From Phenylobacterium sp. (GTDB lineage: Bacteria > Pseudomonadota > Alphaproteobacteria > Caulobacterales > Caulobacteraceae), in assembly GCA_019264505.1 (NCBI GenBank), contig JAHUZY010000385.1, forward strand, positions 1 to 5,564: a stretch of DNA of 5,564 nt, in the 5' to 3' direction. The notes beneath the pieces are model-generated. The model made no database searches and was not told the origin of the DNA. It saw nothing but the letters and a program-made list of their open reading frames with translations. The position numbers were made by a program, and so were the translations under genes. Shown here piece after piece: positions 1-5,564 of the stretch. Every line of letters starts with the position of its first letter. Position 1 is the first letter of the stretch.

Positions 1-721
1 GCTCCGGACGCCCCTGGGCCACCCACGACTCCCAGCCCCTGGCCCGCAGCTCGCAGGCGGGACAGTCGCCGCAGCCATGGCCCCAGTCGTGCCGCAGGCC
101 GCGCTCGCCGCGATAGCAGGTGTGGCTCTCCTCGCAGATCAGGTCCACCAGGGCCTCGCCGCCGAGCGTTTTCGAAAGCGCCCAGGTCTCCGCCTTGGTC
201 AGCGACATCAGCGGCGTCTGGATGCGGAAGTCCTGCGCCATGCCGAGGTTCAGCGCCTGCTCGAGGGCGTCGATCGTGTCCCTGCGACAGTCGGGGTAAC
301 CGGAGAAGTCAGTCTCGCACATGCCGCCCACCAGATCCCGGATACCGCGGCGGTCGGCGAGGGCCGCCCCATAGGTCAGGAACACCAGATTGCGGCCCGG
401 GACGAAGGTGGAGGGCAGGCCCTTGTCGGTCACCTCAAAGGCCCGCTCAGCAGTCATCGCCGTCTCGGCGATGGCGCCAAAGCCCGTAAGGTCGATGAGG
501 TGGTCAGGTCCCAGCCGCGGTGCCCAGGCGGGAAACTGTGTCGCCAACGCCCCCCGGACGACCTGGCGCGCCATCATCTCCACGGCGTGGCGCTGGCCAT
601 AGTCGAAGCCGAGCGTCTCCACATGGTCATAGCGGGCAAGCGCCCAGGCCAGGCAGACCGAGGAGTCCTGCCCCCCGGAAAACAGCACAAGGGCCCGCCG
701 ATCGCGATGGGTATCCGTCAT
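1..721 (-). CDS. queC: 7-cyano-7-deazaguanine (preQ0) synthase QueC, 3' end cut by window edge
   Basis: QueC converts 7-carboxy-7-deazaguanine, ammonia and ATP into preQ0, the cytosolic precursor of the tRNA base queuosine. Translating the minus strand from ATG at 721 gives 240 open codons to the window edge. Residues 15-20 read SGGQDS, the PP-loop ATP-pyrophosphatase signature of the family. Further family blocks are FDYGQRH (39-45), PGRN (108-111) and [12 protein letters not shown] (135-146), the last very close to the E. coli QueC segment. Near the C-terminus Cys202, Cys217, Cys220 and Cys223 form the expected zinc site (C-x14-CGDC-x2-C). The family is usually about 220-245 residues, so the stop probably lies just left of the window. 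The start is ambiguous: an in-frame ATG at 730 lies three codons upstream (ATGGGGAGCATG). No strong ribosome binding site favours either; 721 was chosen because the family core begins soon after it. No other queuosine gene is visible here. The identification is secure; the exact start is not. Confidence 0.96.
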   Translation of the reverse strand, partial: MTDTHRDRRALVLFSGGQDSSVCLAWALARYDHVETLGFDYGQRHAVEMMARQVVRGALATQFPAWAPRLGPDHLIDLTGFGAIAETAMTAERAFEVTDKGLPSTFVPGRNLVFLTYGAALADRRGIRDLVGGMCETDFSGYPDCRRDTIDALEQALNLGMAQDFRIQTPLMSLTKAETWALSKTLGGEALVDLICEESHTCYRGERGLRHDWGHGCGDCPACELRARGWESWVAQGRPE

Positions 722-914
722 GCTCCCCATATGCGCGCGCGGGCGACGAAGGGGAAGTCCAAGGGCCGGCCCAGGCGCCCTTCACAGGGCGAGCCAGCGG
801 CCCGGCTCAACCTTCATTTTCGTAGATTCGGTATGCCACCCATCGCTCTGCCCTGGTGGTCGGGACCGGTTGCTCACAAGGGGATTTCCAAAGAACATTG
901 GTCAGTTTTGTGCG

Positions 915-941
915 CCGCGTTTGAAAGCGCGGTATTTCCGC
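915..941. repeat. Two overlapping short inverted repeats
   Basis: CCGCG at 915-919 pairs with CGCGG at 928-932 around an 8-base centre (TTTGAAAG), giving a near-palindrome of 18 bases. GCGG at 929-932 also pairs with CCGC at 938-941 around TATTT, so the two dyads share bases 929-932 and are mutually exclusive as RNA hairpins. Such dyads in a divergent intergenic region are typical of transcription factor operators, but short GC-rich dyads also arise by chance at this base composition. Function is unknown. Confidence 0.4.
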
Positions 942-960
942 CACGCCCGGCGCAAACCTT

Positions 961-974
961 CGCCATATTTGGCG
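961..974. repeat. 14-base palindrome CGCCA-TATT-TGGCG, possible operator
   Basis: CGCCA (961-965) and TGGCG (970-974) are perfect inverted arms around TATT. The element lies immediately upstream of the candidate receptor promoter at 977-1005, where an activator or repressor site would be expected. Its AT-rich centre resembles that of the dyad at 929-941 (TATTT), whose centre is about 32 bases away. The symmetry is seen directly; an operator role is inference, and I cannot assign a regulator family. Confidence 0.4.
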
Positions 975-976
975 CC

Positions 977-1005
977 TGAACGCAGATAAGTTTGACTGCT
1001 ACGTC
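977..1005 (+). promoter_or_regulatory. Weak candidate housekeeping promoter for the TonB-dependent receptor
   Basis: TGAACGC at 977-983 matches 5 of 7 positions of the Caulobacter housekeeping -35 (TTGACGS). GCTACGTC at 998-1005 matches 7 of 8 positions of its -10 (GCTANAWC). The 14-base spacing is at the upper end of the accepted 10-14 range. It would start transcription roughly 90 bases ahead of the receptor's ATG. This rests on the organism being Caulobacter-like and on a consensus recalled from the literature; a different promoter in the same region is quite possible. Confidence 0.25.
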
Positions 1006-1072
1006 GGTTGGAACGAGGTTCCCGGCCCTGATCGCCCTCCCCGGCGGTCCTTGTCACACATTGAAAATAACG

Positions 1073-1097
1073 AGCGGCGCCAAAGCCGCTTGGGAGG
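1073..1097 (+). promoter_or_regulatory. Leader hairpin directly abutting the receptor's ribosome binding site
   Basis: AGCGGC at 1073-1078 and GCCGCT at 1085-1090 form a perfect 6-base-pair stem around the loop GCCAAA. One base later comes GGGAGG (1092-1097), a good Shine-Dalgarno sequence four bases before the ATG at 1102. This ribosome binding site decides the start: the upstream in-frame TTG at 1051 has no comparable site and would put extra charged residues ahead of the signal peptide. The hairpin may keep the site exposed or help control translation; that role is inference. Confidence 0.5.
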
Positions 1098-1101
1098 ACC
1101 T

Positions 1102-3633
1102 ATGTCGTCTGTCTCGCACAACGGTCTGCGTCGCCTGCTGGCGGCCAGCACCTCGGTCGCCGTCCTCGTCAGCGCCGGCGGCGCCGCCGCGCAGTCCGCC
1201 GCGCCCGCCGTCGAACCCTTCACCATCCAGGAACTGGTCATCACCGCTGAGAAGCGCGAGCAGGCCCTGCAGGACGTCCCCGTCGCCGTCTCGGCCTTCA
1301 CCTCGGAGCAGCGCGACACCCAGGGCATCACGAACATCCAGGACTTCGTGAACTTCACCCCGGGCATGAACTATTCCGGCGCGGACCGGGTGTCCCTGCG
1401 CGGCTCGGGCCGCAACACCTTCTACATCGGCAACGATCCCGGCGTGGCCGCCTATTCGGACGGCTTCTACTCGGCCAGCTCCTCGGAGCTGTTCAAGTCG
1501 CCCCTGTTCATTGAGCGGACCGAGATCCTTCGCGGGCCCCAGGGCACGCTCTATGGCCGAAACGCCATGGGCGGGGCGATCAACCAGATTTCCAAGCGTC
1601 CGGACTATGAGTTCTCCGGCGAAATCCGCGCCGCTGTCGCCAACTTTGACTACACCCGCGTCGAAGGCGTGGTCTCCCTCCCCGTCGCCGAAAACCTGCG
1701 CTTCAAGGTGGGTGGCAGCCAGGACTGGCAGCGCAAAGGCTTCATCGAGAACATCGGCGGCGCCAACGAAGGCGCCTCGATCAAGCGGACTTATTTCGAA
1801 GCCCAGATGGAAGCCGAGCTCGGCGAAGATGTGGACGTCTGGGTGCGCTACAACCGGTCGAACTGGGACGACAGCATGGGCGTCGGCGACCGCCTGTCCA
1901 ATCTGGTCAGCCCCTATGACACCACCCGCGCCTTCCAGCCCATCGGCGGCTTGGTGACCGGCTTCCAGTTCGGCGAGAAGGTGGCTAATCCCGGCGTCCG
2001 CGACCCCTATGTGCAGAACACCAACCGCGACGGCTACGGCGCCCTGCGCGGCAACCATGTCCTTACCGGTCAGGTGACCTGGGACCTGGGCTTCGCCGAC
2101 CTGAAGTACATCGGCGGCTTCCAGCAGTACGACTATCAGACCGGCGGCGACTACGACAGCACCAGCCGCACCGCGCCGATCACCGTGGCCGGCGTGCCGG
2201 GCATCTTCATCGATTACACCACCGACTTCTATGAGACGAAGAAGTACTATTCCAACGAGCTGAACCTGACCTCCAATTCGGACGGGCCGCTCAACTGGAT
2301 CCTCGGCGTCTACCAGTACGAAGAGGACTACAGCCAGCGCATCCAGCTGGGGAACCCCCAGCAGGCGCAGATGGCCAACCCCTGCTACTTCGGCGGTCCG
2401 GCCAATCCCTGCATCGCTGCGCCGGCCAATCCGACCCGCAACTTCGCCGACAACTATGCTGAGCTGAACTCCAAGGCCCTGGCCGCCTTTGGCCAGTTCA
2501 CCTACGCCTTCAACGACGCCTTCGCCCTGACCGCCGGCCTGCGCTACAGCCGCGACGAGAAGGACGGCTTCGAGAGCCAGCGCCTGGTGCTGTTCTCCCC
2601 GGCCGGCCCGTTCGGTCCCGTCCTGGGCGGCCGCTTCGCCTTCGATGTGTCCACCGACCTGCAGCCGGGCGTGCCGGGCATCCAGAACAGCCGCACCCTG
2701 TCGAACACCTGGGAAGCCGTCACCGGCGTGGTCAACCTCGACTGGACCCCGGACGACGACAGCCTGTTCTACGCCAAGTACAGCCGTGGCTATAAGTCCG
2801 GCGGCTTCCTGCTCGGCACCCTGGCCCCCAACCCGGAAGGCGAGGCGGAGTTCGTCAACGCCTATGAGCTGGGGATGAAGAAGACGATCGCCCGCCAGCT
2901 GATCGTCAACGGCTCGCTCTATTACAACGACTATTCGGACCTGCAGCTGAACCTGCAGCAGCTGAATGCGGCGGGCACGGCCTCGGCCAACAACTTCATC
3001 AATGTCGACGCCCGGGCCTATGGTCTTGAGCTGGAGACCATCTGGCAGCCGAGCCGCAATCTGCAGGTGTCGGTGAGCTACGGCTATCTGAACACCGAGA
3101 TCACCGAGGGCTGCTGCTTCTACGATCCGGCCGATCCGAGCGCCCGCCTGCCGAGCGCCCGCCCGGCCGGCGGCACGGCGGTGCAGAACGGCGTCCTGCT
3201 GGTGTTCCAGGACCTGGAGGGCTCGCGCCTGTTCCAGTCGCCGGAGCACAAGGTCGCCCTGAACGGCAACTACACCTGGGACTTCGCCGCCGGTTCGCTG
3301 ATCGCCTCGGCGACGGCCTTCTGGACGGACGAGACCACCTATCAGCCCTTCGACAACCCGGCCTTCGCGGTGCCCGCCTATTCGGTGGCCGACTTCCGCC
3401 TGATCTGGCGCGACCTCGACGAGCGCTATGCGGTGATCGGCTATGTGAAGAACGCCTTCGAAGAAGAGGGCTTCACCTCTACGGGCACCACCAATCCAAC
3501 GGCGGTCTTCGCCAATCCGAACCCGGGCTTGGTGGTGGGCGGCCAAGCCTTCCTGCAGCAGACCGGCACGGCGATCACCCGCGGCCTGATCCAGCCCCGC
3601 ACCTTCGGCCTGGAGCTTCAGTACCGCTTCTAA
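1102..3633 (+). CDS. TonB-dependent outer-membrane receptor, substrate unknown
   Basis: This 843-residue protein should import a scarce ligand across the outer membrane using energy from TonB-ExbB-ExbD. Residues 1-30 are a signal peptide: positive Arg10-Arg11, a hydrophobic run 12-25, and an AAA-Q cleavage site after Ala30. A TonB-box-like segment, QELVITAEKRE, sits at 43-53. The plug domain follows (about 55-170), with DVPVAVSAF at 58-66 and the signature ERTEILRGPQGTLYGRNAMG at 138-157, leading into GGAIN and KRP. The rest is a 22-strand-type barrel containing SRGYKSGGF (about 560-568) and ending in the outer-membrane signal YRF. There is no N-terminal STN domain, so no FecR-style surface signalling is expected. 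Cys428/Cys437 and the adjacent pair Cys671-Cys672 probably lie in extracellular loops. The style matches the large receptor sets of Caulobacter and sphingomonads, whose ligands include siderophores, sugars and aromatic compounds; nothing here indicates which. The start at 1102 is supported by GGGAGG just upstream. A terminator follows, so it appears monocistronic. Confidence 0.95.
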   Translation: MSSVSHNGLRRLLAASTSVAVLVSAGGAAAQSAAPAVEPFTIQELVITAEKREQALQDVPVAVSAFTSEQRDTQGITNIQDFVNFTPGMNYSGADRVSLRGSGRNTFYIGNDPGVAAYSDGFYSASSSELFKSPLFIERTEILRGPQGTLYGRNAMGGAINQISKRPDYEFSGEIRAAVANFDYTRVEGVVSLPVAENLRFKVGGSQDWQRKGFIENIGGANEGASIKRTYFEAQMEAELGEDVDVWVRYNRSNWDDSMGVGDRLSNLVSPYDTTRAFQPIGGLVTGFQFGEKVANPGVRDPYVQNTNRDGYGALRGNHVLTGQVTWDLGFADLKYIGGFQQYDYQTGGDYDSTSRTAPITVAGVPGIFIDYTTDFYETKKYYSNELNLTSNSDGPLNWILGVYQYEEDYSQRIQLGNPQQAQMANPCYFGGPANPCIAAPANPTRNFADNYAELNSKALAAFGQFTYAFNDAFALTAGLRYSRDEKDGFESQRLVLFSPAGPFGPVLGGRFAFDVSTDLQPGVPGIQNSRTLSNTWEAVTGVVNLDWTPDDDSLFYAKYSRGYKSGGFLLGTLAPNPEGEAEFVNAYELGMKKTIARQLIVNGSLYYNDYSDLQLNLQQLNAAGTASANNFINVDARAYGLELETIWQPSRNLQVSVSYGYLNTEITEGCCFYDPADPSARLPSARPAGGTAVQNGVLLVFQDLEGSRLFQSPEHKVALNGNYTWDFAAGSLIASATAFWTDETTYQPFDNPAFAVPAYSVADFRLIWRDLDERYAVIGYVKNAFEEEGFTSTGTTNPTAVFANPNPGLVVGGQAFLQQTGTAITRGLIQPRTFGLELQYRF
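3136..3165 (+). repeat. 15-base tandem duplication inside the receptor gene
   Basis: Bases 3136-3150 and 3151-3165 are head-to-tail copies that agree at 14 of 15 positions. They are in frame and encode PSARL then PSARP (residues 679-688), just after the Cys671-Cys672 pair. This looks like a small, probably recent duplication within a surface-exposed loop of the barrel. The loop placement is inferred from the low-complexity, Pro/Gly-rich sequence between predicted strands. Confidence 0.7.
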
Positions 3634-3658
3634 GGTCGCTTCAAGCGAGACCCATGGG

Positions 3659-3696
3659 ACGGGCGGCGGGGCGACCTGCCGCCCGTTCTGCGTTTT
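3659..3696 (+). terminator. Rho-independent terminator after the TonB-dependent receptor
   Basis: Bases 3659-3670 pair with 3675-3686 to form a 12-base-pair GC-rich stem with a single G-T wobble, closed by the tetraloop GCGA, a stable GNRA type. The stem is followed by a T-containing but interrupted tail that ends in TTTT at 3693-3696. It begins 25 bases after the receptor stop codon and about 80 bases before the next gene. The hairpin is clear; termination efficiency is uncertain because the T-tract is weak. Confidence 0.8.
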
Positions 3697-3762
3697 GACG
3701 GACCAGATCAAAGACGGGCGACAGACTTAACGTCTCCGCAAAAGGTTTCCGCCATCCTGGGT

Positions 3763-3767
3763 GGAAG
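3763..3767 (+). promoter_or_regulatory. Ribosome binding site for the pseudokinase-receiver gene
   Basis: GGAAG lies six bases before the ATG at 3774. It favours that start over the in-frame ATG at 3789, which has only coding-like GC-rich sequence before it. Confidence 0.5.
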
Positions 3768-3773
3768 TTTCAA

Positions 3774-4892
3774 ATGGTGCCGCCGTCCATGTCTCCGTCC
3801 GAGTTCTTCTTCGACCAAGTCACGGAGGAAATCCGCATCCAGGTCGAGGGTGTGCGCGCCCTGGCTGATCGGCTGGGCCGACAGCACCTCTCCGCCGATG
3901 CGGCCGCCTGCATCGAAGGCATCGGCGAAGCGGCGAACACGGTTTCCCGGCTGCTGGCCACGGCTCACGACCTCAAAGCCGCCGCCGCCGAGCAGCTGAC
4001 CTTCAATCCGGCGCCTCACCCCCTTCGCGAACTGATGGACGAGGTCCAGGAGCGCTGGATCAGCCGGGCCCGTGAGAGCGGCGTCACCCTTCTGGTGGCC
4101 TATGAGGGCGATCCCGCCGCCGCAGCCCTGGTGGACGCCCATCGACTGCACCAGATCTTTGACGGCTTTATCGGCCAGGCTGTCTCCGGGGTCCGTCGCG
4201 GGGCGGTGGAGGCCTCCCTTGAGGTCATCCCGTCCCCATCCGAGACCCTCCGGCTGGTGGGCCGGGTCCGCGGCGCCGGCGACGTTACGGACGGCAGCCT
4301 TTCAGGCAGCATCGAAGAGATCACCGCCCGATTTGGCCTGGAGACCGCCCTGAGCGCTGCGCTGGGTCAGCGAATTCTGGCCGCCTTCGAGGGCCAGGGC
4401 CGCAACGAGCTGAACGCCGGCGGCGGGGAAACGGTGGTGTTCACCCTGACCGTCCCCTGCGCGCCGGATGTCGTCGCCGCGCCCTCCGAGGCCGCCGCCG
4501 ACCGGGCCGCGCACGTCCTCATCGTCGATGACAACGCCACCAACCGCATGGTCGCCGAAACGCTTTGCGAGATGTTCGACTGCACCGCTGAAACCGCTGT
4601 CGATGGGGTTGAGGCGGTGGAGCTGGCCCGGTCTGGCCGCTTTGATCTCATTCTCATGGACATCAAGATGCCGCGGATGGACGGCGTCGCGGCCACCCGC
4701 GCCATTCGCGCGCTTTCCGGACCAGCCGGTCAGACCCCGATCATCGCCCTGACCGCCAACGCAGACCCAGAGGACGCCGCTGGCTATATTGCGGCGGGCA
4801 TGATCGGCGTGGTGGAAAAGCCCATGAAGCCGGAAAACCTGCTGCGCGCACTGCAACAGGCGCTCAACCCCGGCGACGCCAAGGCGGCCTGA
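3774..4892 (+). CDS. Degenerate histidine-kinase core fused to an intact receiver domain
   Basis: This 372-residue, apparently soluble protein has two parts. Residues about 10-228 follow the order of a hybrid sensor kinase core. The helix where the H-box HEIRTPL would sit reads EEIRIQV (18-24), so the phospho-accepting His is replaced by Glu18 and the phosphatase-type Thr by Ile22. A second helix ends in DLKAAAAEQLTF (66-77). The ATPase-like part has DAHRLHQIFDGFIGQAV (121-137), with Gln135 where the N-box Asn belongs, and the glycine-rich ATP-lid boxes are eroded (about 166-207). A strand pair ending VVFTLTVP (221-228) closes the fold. Residues about 247-366 are a canonical receiver: acidic pair Asp252-Asp253, phospho-acceptor Asp296 in LMDIKMPRMDG, Thr327 and Lys349 in EKPMKP. 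No sensor domain, membrane segment or output domain is present. By inference it cannot autophosphorylate, and would receive phosphate from another kinase or phosphotransferase, with the kinase-like half acting as dimerisation or binding scaffold. The methyltransferase gene follows on the same strand after 75 bases. The receiver call is firm; the pseudokinase call is from motif reading. Confidence 0.88.
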   Translation: MVPPSMSPSEFFFDQVTEEIRIQVEGVRALADRLGRQHLSADAAACIEGIGEAANTVSRLLATAHDLKAAAAEQLTFNPAPHPLRELMDEVQERWISRARESGVTLLVAYEGDPAAAALVDAHRLHQIFDGFIGQAVSGVRRGAVEASLEVIPSPSETLRLVGRVRGAGDVTDGSLSGSIEEITARFGLETALSAALGQRILAAFEGQGRNELNAGGGETVVFTLTVPCAPDVVAAPSEAAADRAAHVLIVDDNATNRMVAETLCEMFDCTAETAVDGVEAVELARSGRFDLILMDIKMPRMDGVAATRAIRALSGPAGQTPIIALTANADPEDAAGYIAAGMIGVVEKPMKPENLLRALQQALNPGDAKAA

Positions 4893-4957
4893 AGGCGCCC
4901 TACGCGCTGCGGTCTGGCCTCCACCGCCGGCTCAGGCGATGATCCCCTGACCAGCTT

Positions 4958-4963
4958 GGGGGG
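4958..4963 (+). promoter_or_regulatory. G-rich ribosome binding site candidate for the methyltransferase gene
   Basis: A run of six G residues ends four bases before the ATG at 4968. It is purine-rich and correctly placed but lacks the A of a classical Shine-Dalgarno sequence. The nearby ATG at 4939 is in another frame and meets a stop after three codons, so 4968 remains the best start. Confidence 0.4.
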
Positions 4964-4967
4964 TGTG

Positions 4968-5564
4968 ATGGCCAGCTTCTATGAAAGACGCATTCTTCCA
5001 GGCCTGCTGACCTGCGCCTGCGGGTCGCCAGGCATCATGCGGCAGCGGGCCCGGATTGTGCCGCAGGCCTACGGCGAAGTGCTGGAGCTGGGCGTCGGCG
5101 GCGGCCTGAACCTCGCCTTCTACGACCAGGCCAAGGTGACTCAGGTGACAGGCATCGACCCTTCGGCTGAGCTGCGGGCGATCGCCCTGACAGCGCCCAG
5201 GGCTCCGGAGCTGAAGGTTTCGGTGGAGGCCGGGACGGCCGAGGCGCTGCCCTTCGCCAACCACAGCTTTGACAGCGTCGTCTGCACCTTCACCCTCTGC
5301 TCGGTGAGCGAGCCCGCCAAGGCGCTGGCGGAGGCCCGGCGCGTGCTGCGGCCCGGGGGACAGTTGCTGTTCTGCGAACACGGTCTGTCGCCCGAACCGG
5401 AGGTCGCCCGCTGGCAGAGGCGGCTTGATCCCCTCTGGAGCCGGCTGGCTGGGGGATGTCATCTGAACCGGCCGGTGAGCGCGACCGTGGCGGCGGCCGG
5501 GTTTCGTCTGGGGTCGATCGAAAAGGCCTATCTGCCGAAAACCCCCCGGTTCGCGGGCTGGAAC
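4968..5564 (+). CDS. Class I SAM-dependent methyltransferase, METTL7-like, 3' end cut by window edge
   Basis: The 199 residues visible form a Rossmann-fold methyltransferase. Motif I is LELGVGGGLNLAFY (39-52), with Asp64 in TGIDPS as the acidic residue expected to bind the SAM ribose. Motif II/III sequence is EALPFANHSFDSVVCTFTLC (92-111), followed by RRVLRPGG (124-131) and EHG (137-139). The later segment WQRRLDPLWSRLAGGCHLNR (149-168) is distinctive: animal METTL7A/B proteins have the same WQ..LDP.W....GC.L.R arrangement and the VCT..LCSV strand, so it belongs to that branch next to UbiE-type enzymes. METTL7A/B are reported thiol methyltransferases, but the acceptor of bacterial relatives cannot be read from sequence. 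Unlike the animal proteins there is no N-terminal membrane anchor; Cys16 and Cys18 lie in a short hydrophobic stretch instead. The C-terminus is missing, probably by a few to about 20 residues. There is no visible terminator after the upstream receiver gene, so co-transcription is possible. Confidence 0.9.
   Translation, partial: MASFYERRILPGLLTCACGSPGIMRQRARIVPQAYGEVLELGVGGGLNLAFYDQAKVTQVTGIDPSAELRAIALTAPRAPELKVSVEAGTAEALPFANHSFDSVVCTFTLCSVSEPAKALAEARRVLRPGGQLLFCEHGLSPEPEVARWQRRLDPLWSRLAGGCHLNRPVSATVAAAGFRLGSIEKAYLPKTPRFAGWN

Larger units (their letters stand above)
722..1101. other. Divergent intergenic region between queC and the TonB-dependent receptor
   Basis: About 380 bases separate the two divergent start codons, and I find no credible gene in them. 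Open frames here are continuations of frames antisense to queC and lack conserved features. The right half (about 900-1101) is less GC-rich in patches and holds three short inverted repeats, a weak promoter-like pair and a hairpin beside the receptor's ribosome binding site, all listed separately. The left half (about 760-810), which would be the queC leader, contains small GC-rich dyads: CGCCC at 776-780 with GGGCG at 787-791, and GAGCC at 791-795 with GGCTC at 804-808. I do not recognise a preQ1 riboswitch in it. Both divergent promoters should lie in this region. Confidence 0.7.

Noticed and set aside
722..830. A preQ1 riboswitch in the queC leader
   Set aside because: The leader contains only small GC-rich dyads; I could not find the preQ1 class I or II core sequences, and nothing resembles the expected pseudoknot next to the start codon.
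77..979. A plus-strand open frame of 300 codons opposite queC
   Set aside because: The opposite strand encodes unmistakable QueC motifs including the SGGQDS loop and four zinc cysteines. The plus-strand translation has no recognisable domain and no ribosome binding site.
1051..1101. Extension of the receptor to an upstream TTG at 1051
   Set aside because: It would add 17 polar and charged residues before the signal peptide, cover the hairpin and GGGAGG site, and has no ribosome binding site of its own.
1054..3711. A minus-strand open frame of 885 codons lying opposite the whole TonB-dependent receptor gene
   Set aside because: Its translation is low-complexity (rich in G, A, V, R, L, D) with no domain motifs, as expected from the antisense of a GC-rich gene with biased third positions. 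The plus strand has signal peptide, plug and barrel signatures, so this is a shadow.
3695..3741. Promoter or CtrA site ahead of the receiver gene: TTGACGG at 3695-3701 and TTAA-N7-GCAA at 3727-3741
   Set aside because: The -35-like box has no acceptable -10 at 10-14 bases (the best, at 3718-3725, is poor and 16 bases away). The CtrA-like pair matches only 6 of 8 positions of TTAA-N7-TTAA. Neither is strong enough to annotate.
4893..4967. A terminator between the receiver gene and the methyltransferase
   Set aside because: Only a 4-base-pair dyad (4925-4928 with 4935-4938) is visible, with no T-tract after it.
4932..5462. A minus-strand open frame of 176 codons opposite the methyltransferase
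   Set aside because: The plus strand shows an ordered set of SAM methyltransferase motifs over the same bases; the minus-strand product is compositionally antisense-like.

Overview
The window is GC-rich with strongly G/C-biased third codon positions. It carries a sphingomonad/Caulobacter-style TonB-dependent receptor (no N-terminal signalling domain, TonB box followed by a DVPVAVSAF plug start, C-terminal YRF). This suggests an alphaproteobacterium, most likely in the Caulobacterales (Caulobacter, Brevundimonas or Phenylobacterium-like). That assignment is an inference from gene style, not a database match.

Layout, left to right. (1) Bases 1-721, minus strand: queC, the preQ0 synthase of queuosine biosynthesis, running off the left edge almost complete. 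(2) Bases 722-1101: a divergent intergenic region of about 380 bases with no credible gene. It holds three short inverted repeats, a weak candidate promoter, and a hairpin next to the receptor's ribosome binding site. (3) Bases 1102-3633, plus strand: a complete 843-residue TonB-dependent outer-membrane receptor with signal peptide, followed by a convincing hairpin terminator at 3659-3696. (4) Bases 3774-4892, plus strand: a 372-residue two-component protein. It combines a histidine-kinase-like core that appears to have lost its phospho-accepting His, its N-box Asn and its glycine boxes with a fully intact C-terminal receiver domain. (5) Bases 4968-5564, plus strand: the first 199 residues of a class I SAM-dependent methyltransferase of the METTL7-like/UbiE-like group, running off the right edge.

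The genes do not form an obvious pathway. queC points away from the rest, the receptor is closed off by its own terminator, and the pseudokinase-receiver and methyltransferase genes share a strand with a 75-base gap and no visible terminator, so they may be co-transcribed. I see no mobile element, CRISPR array, tRNA or rRNA. The most interesting item is the kinase-degenerate receiver fusion; the rest looks like ordinary chromosomal content.
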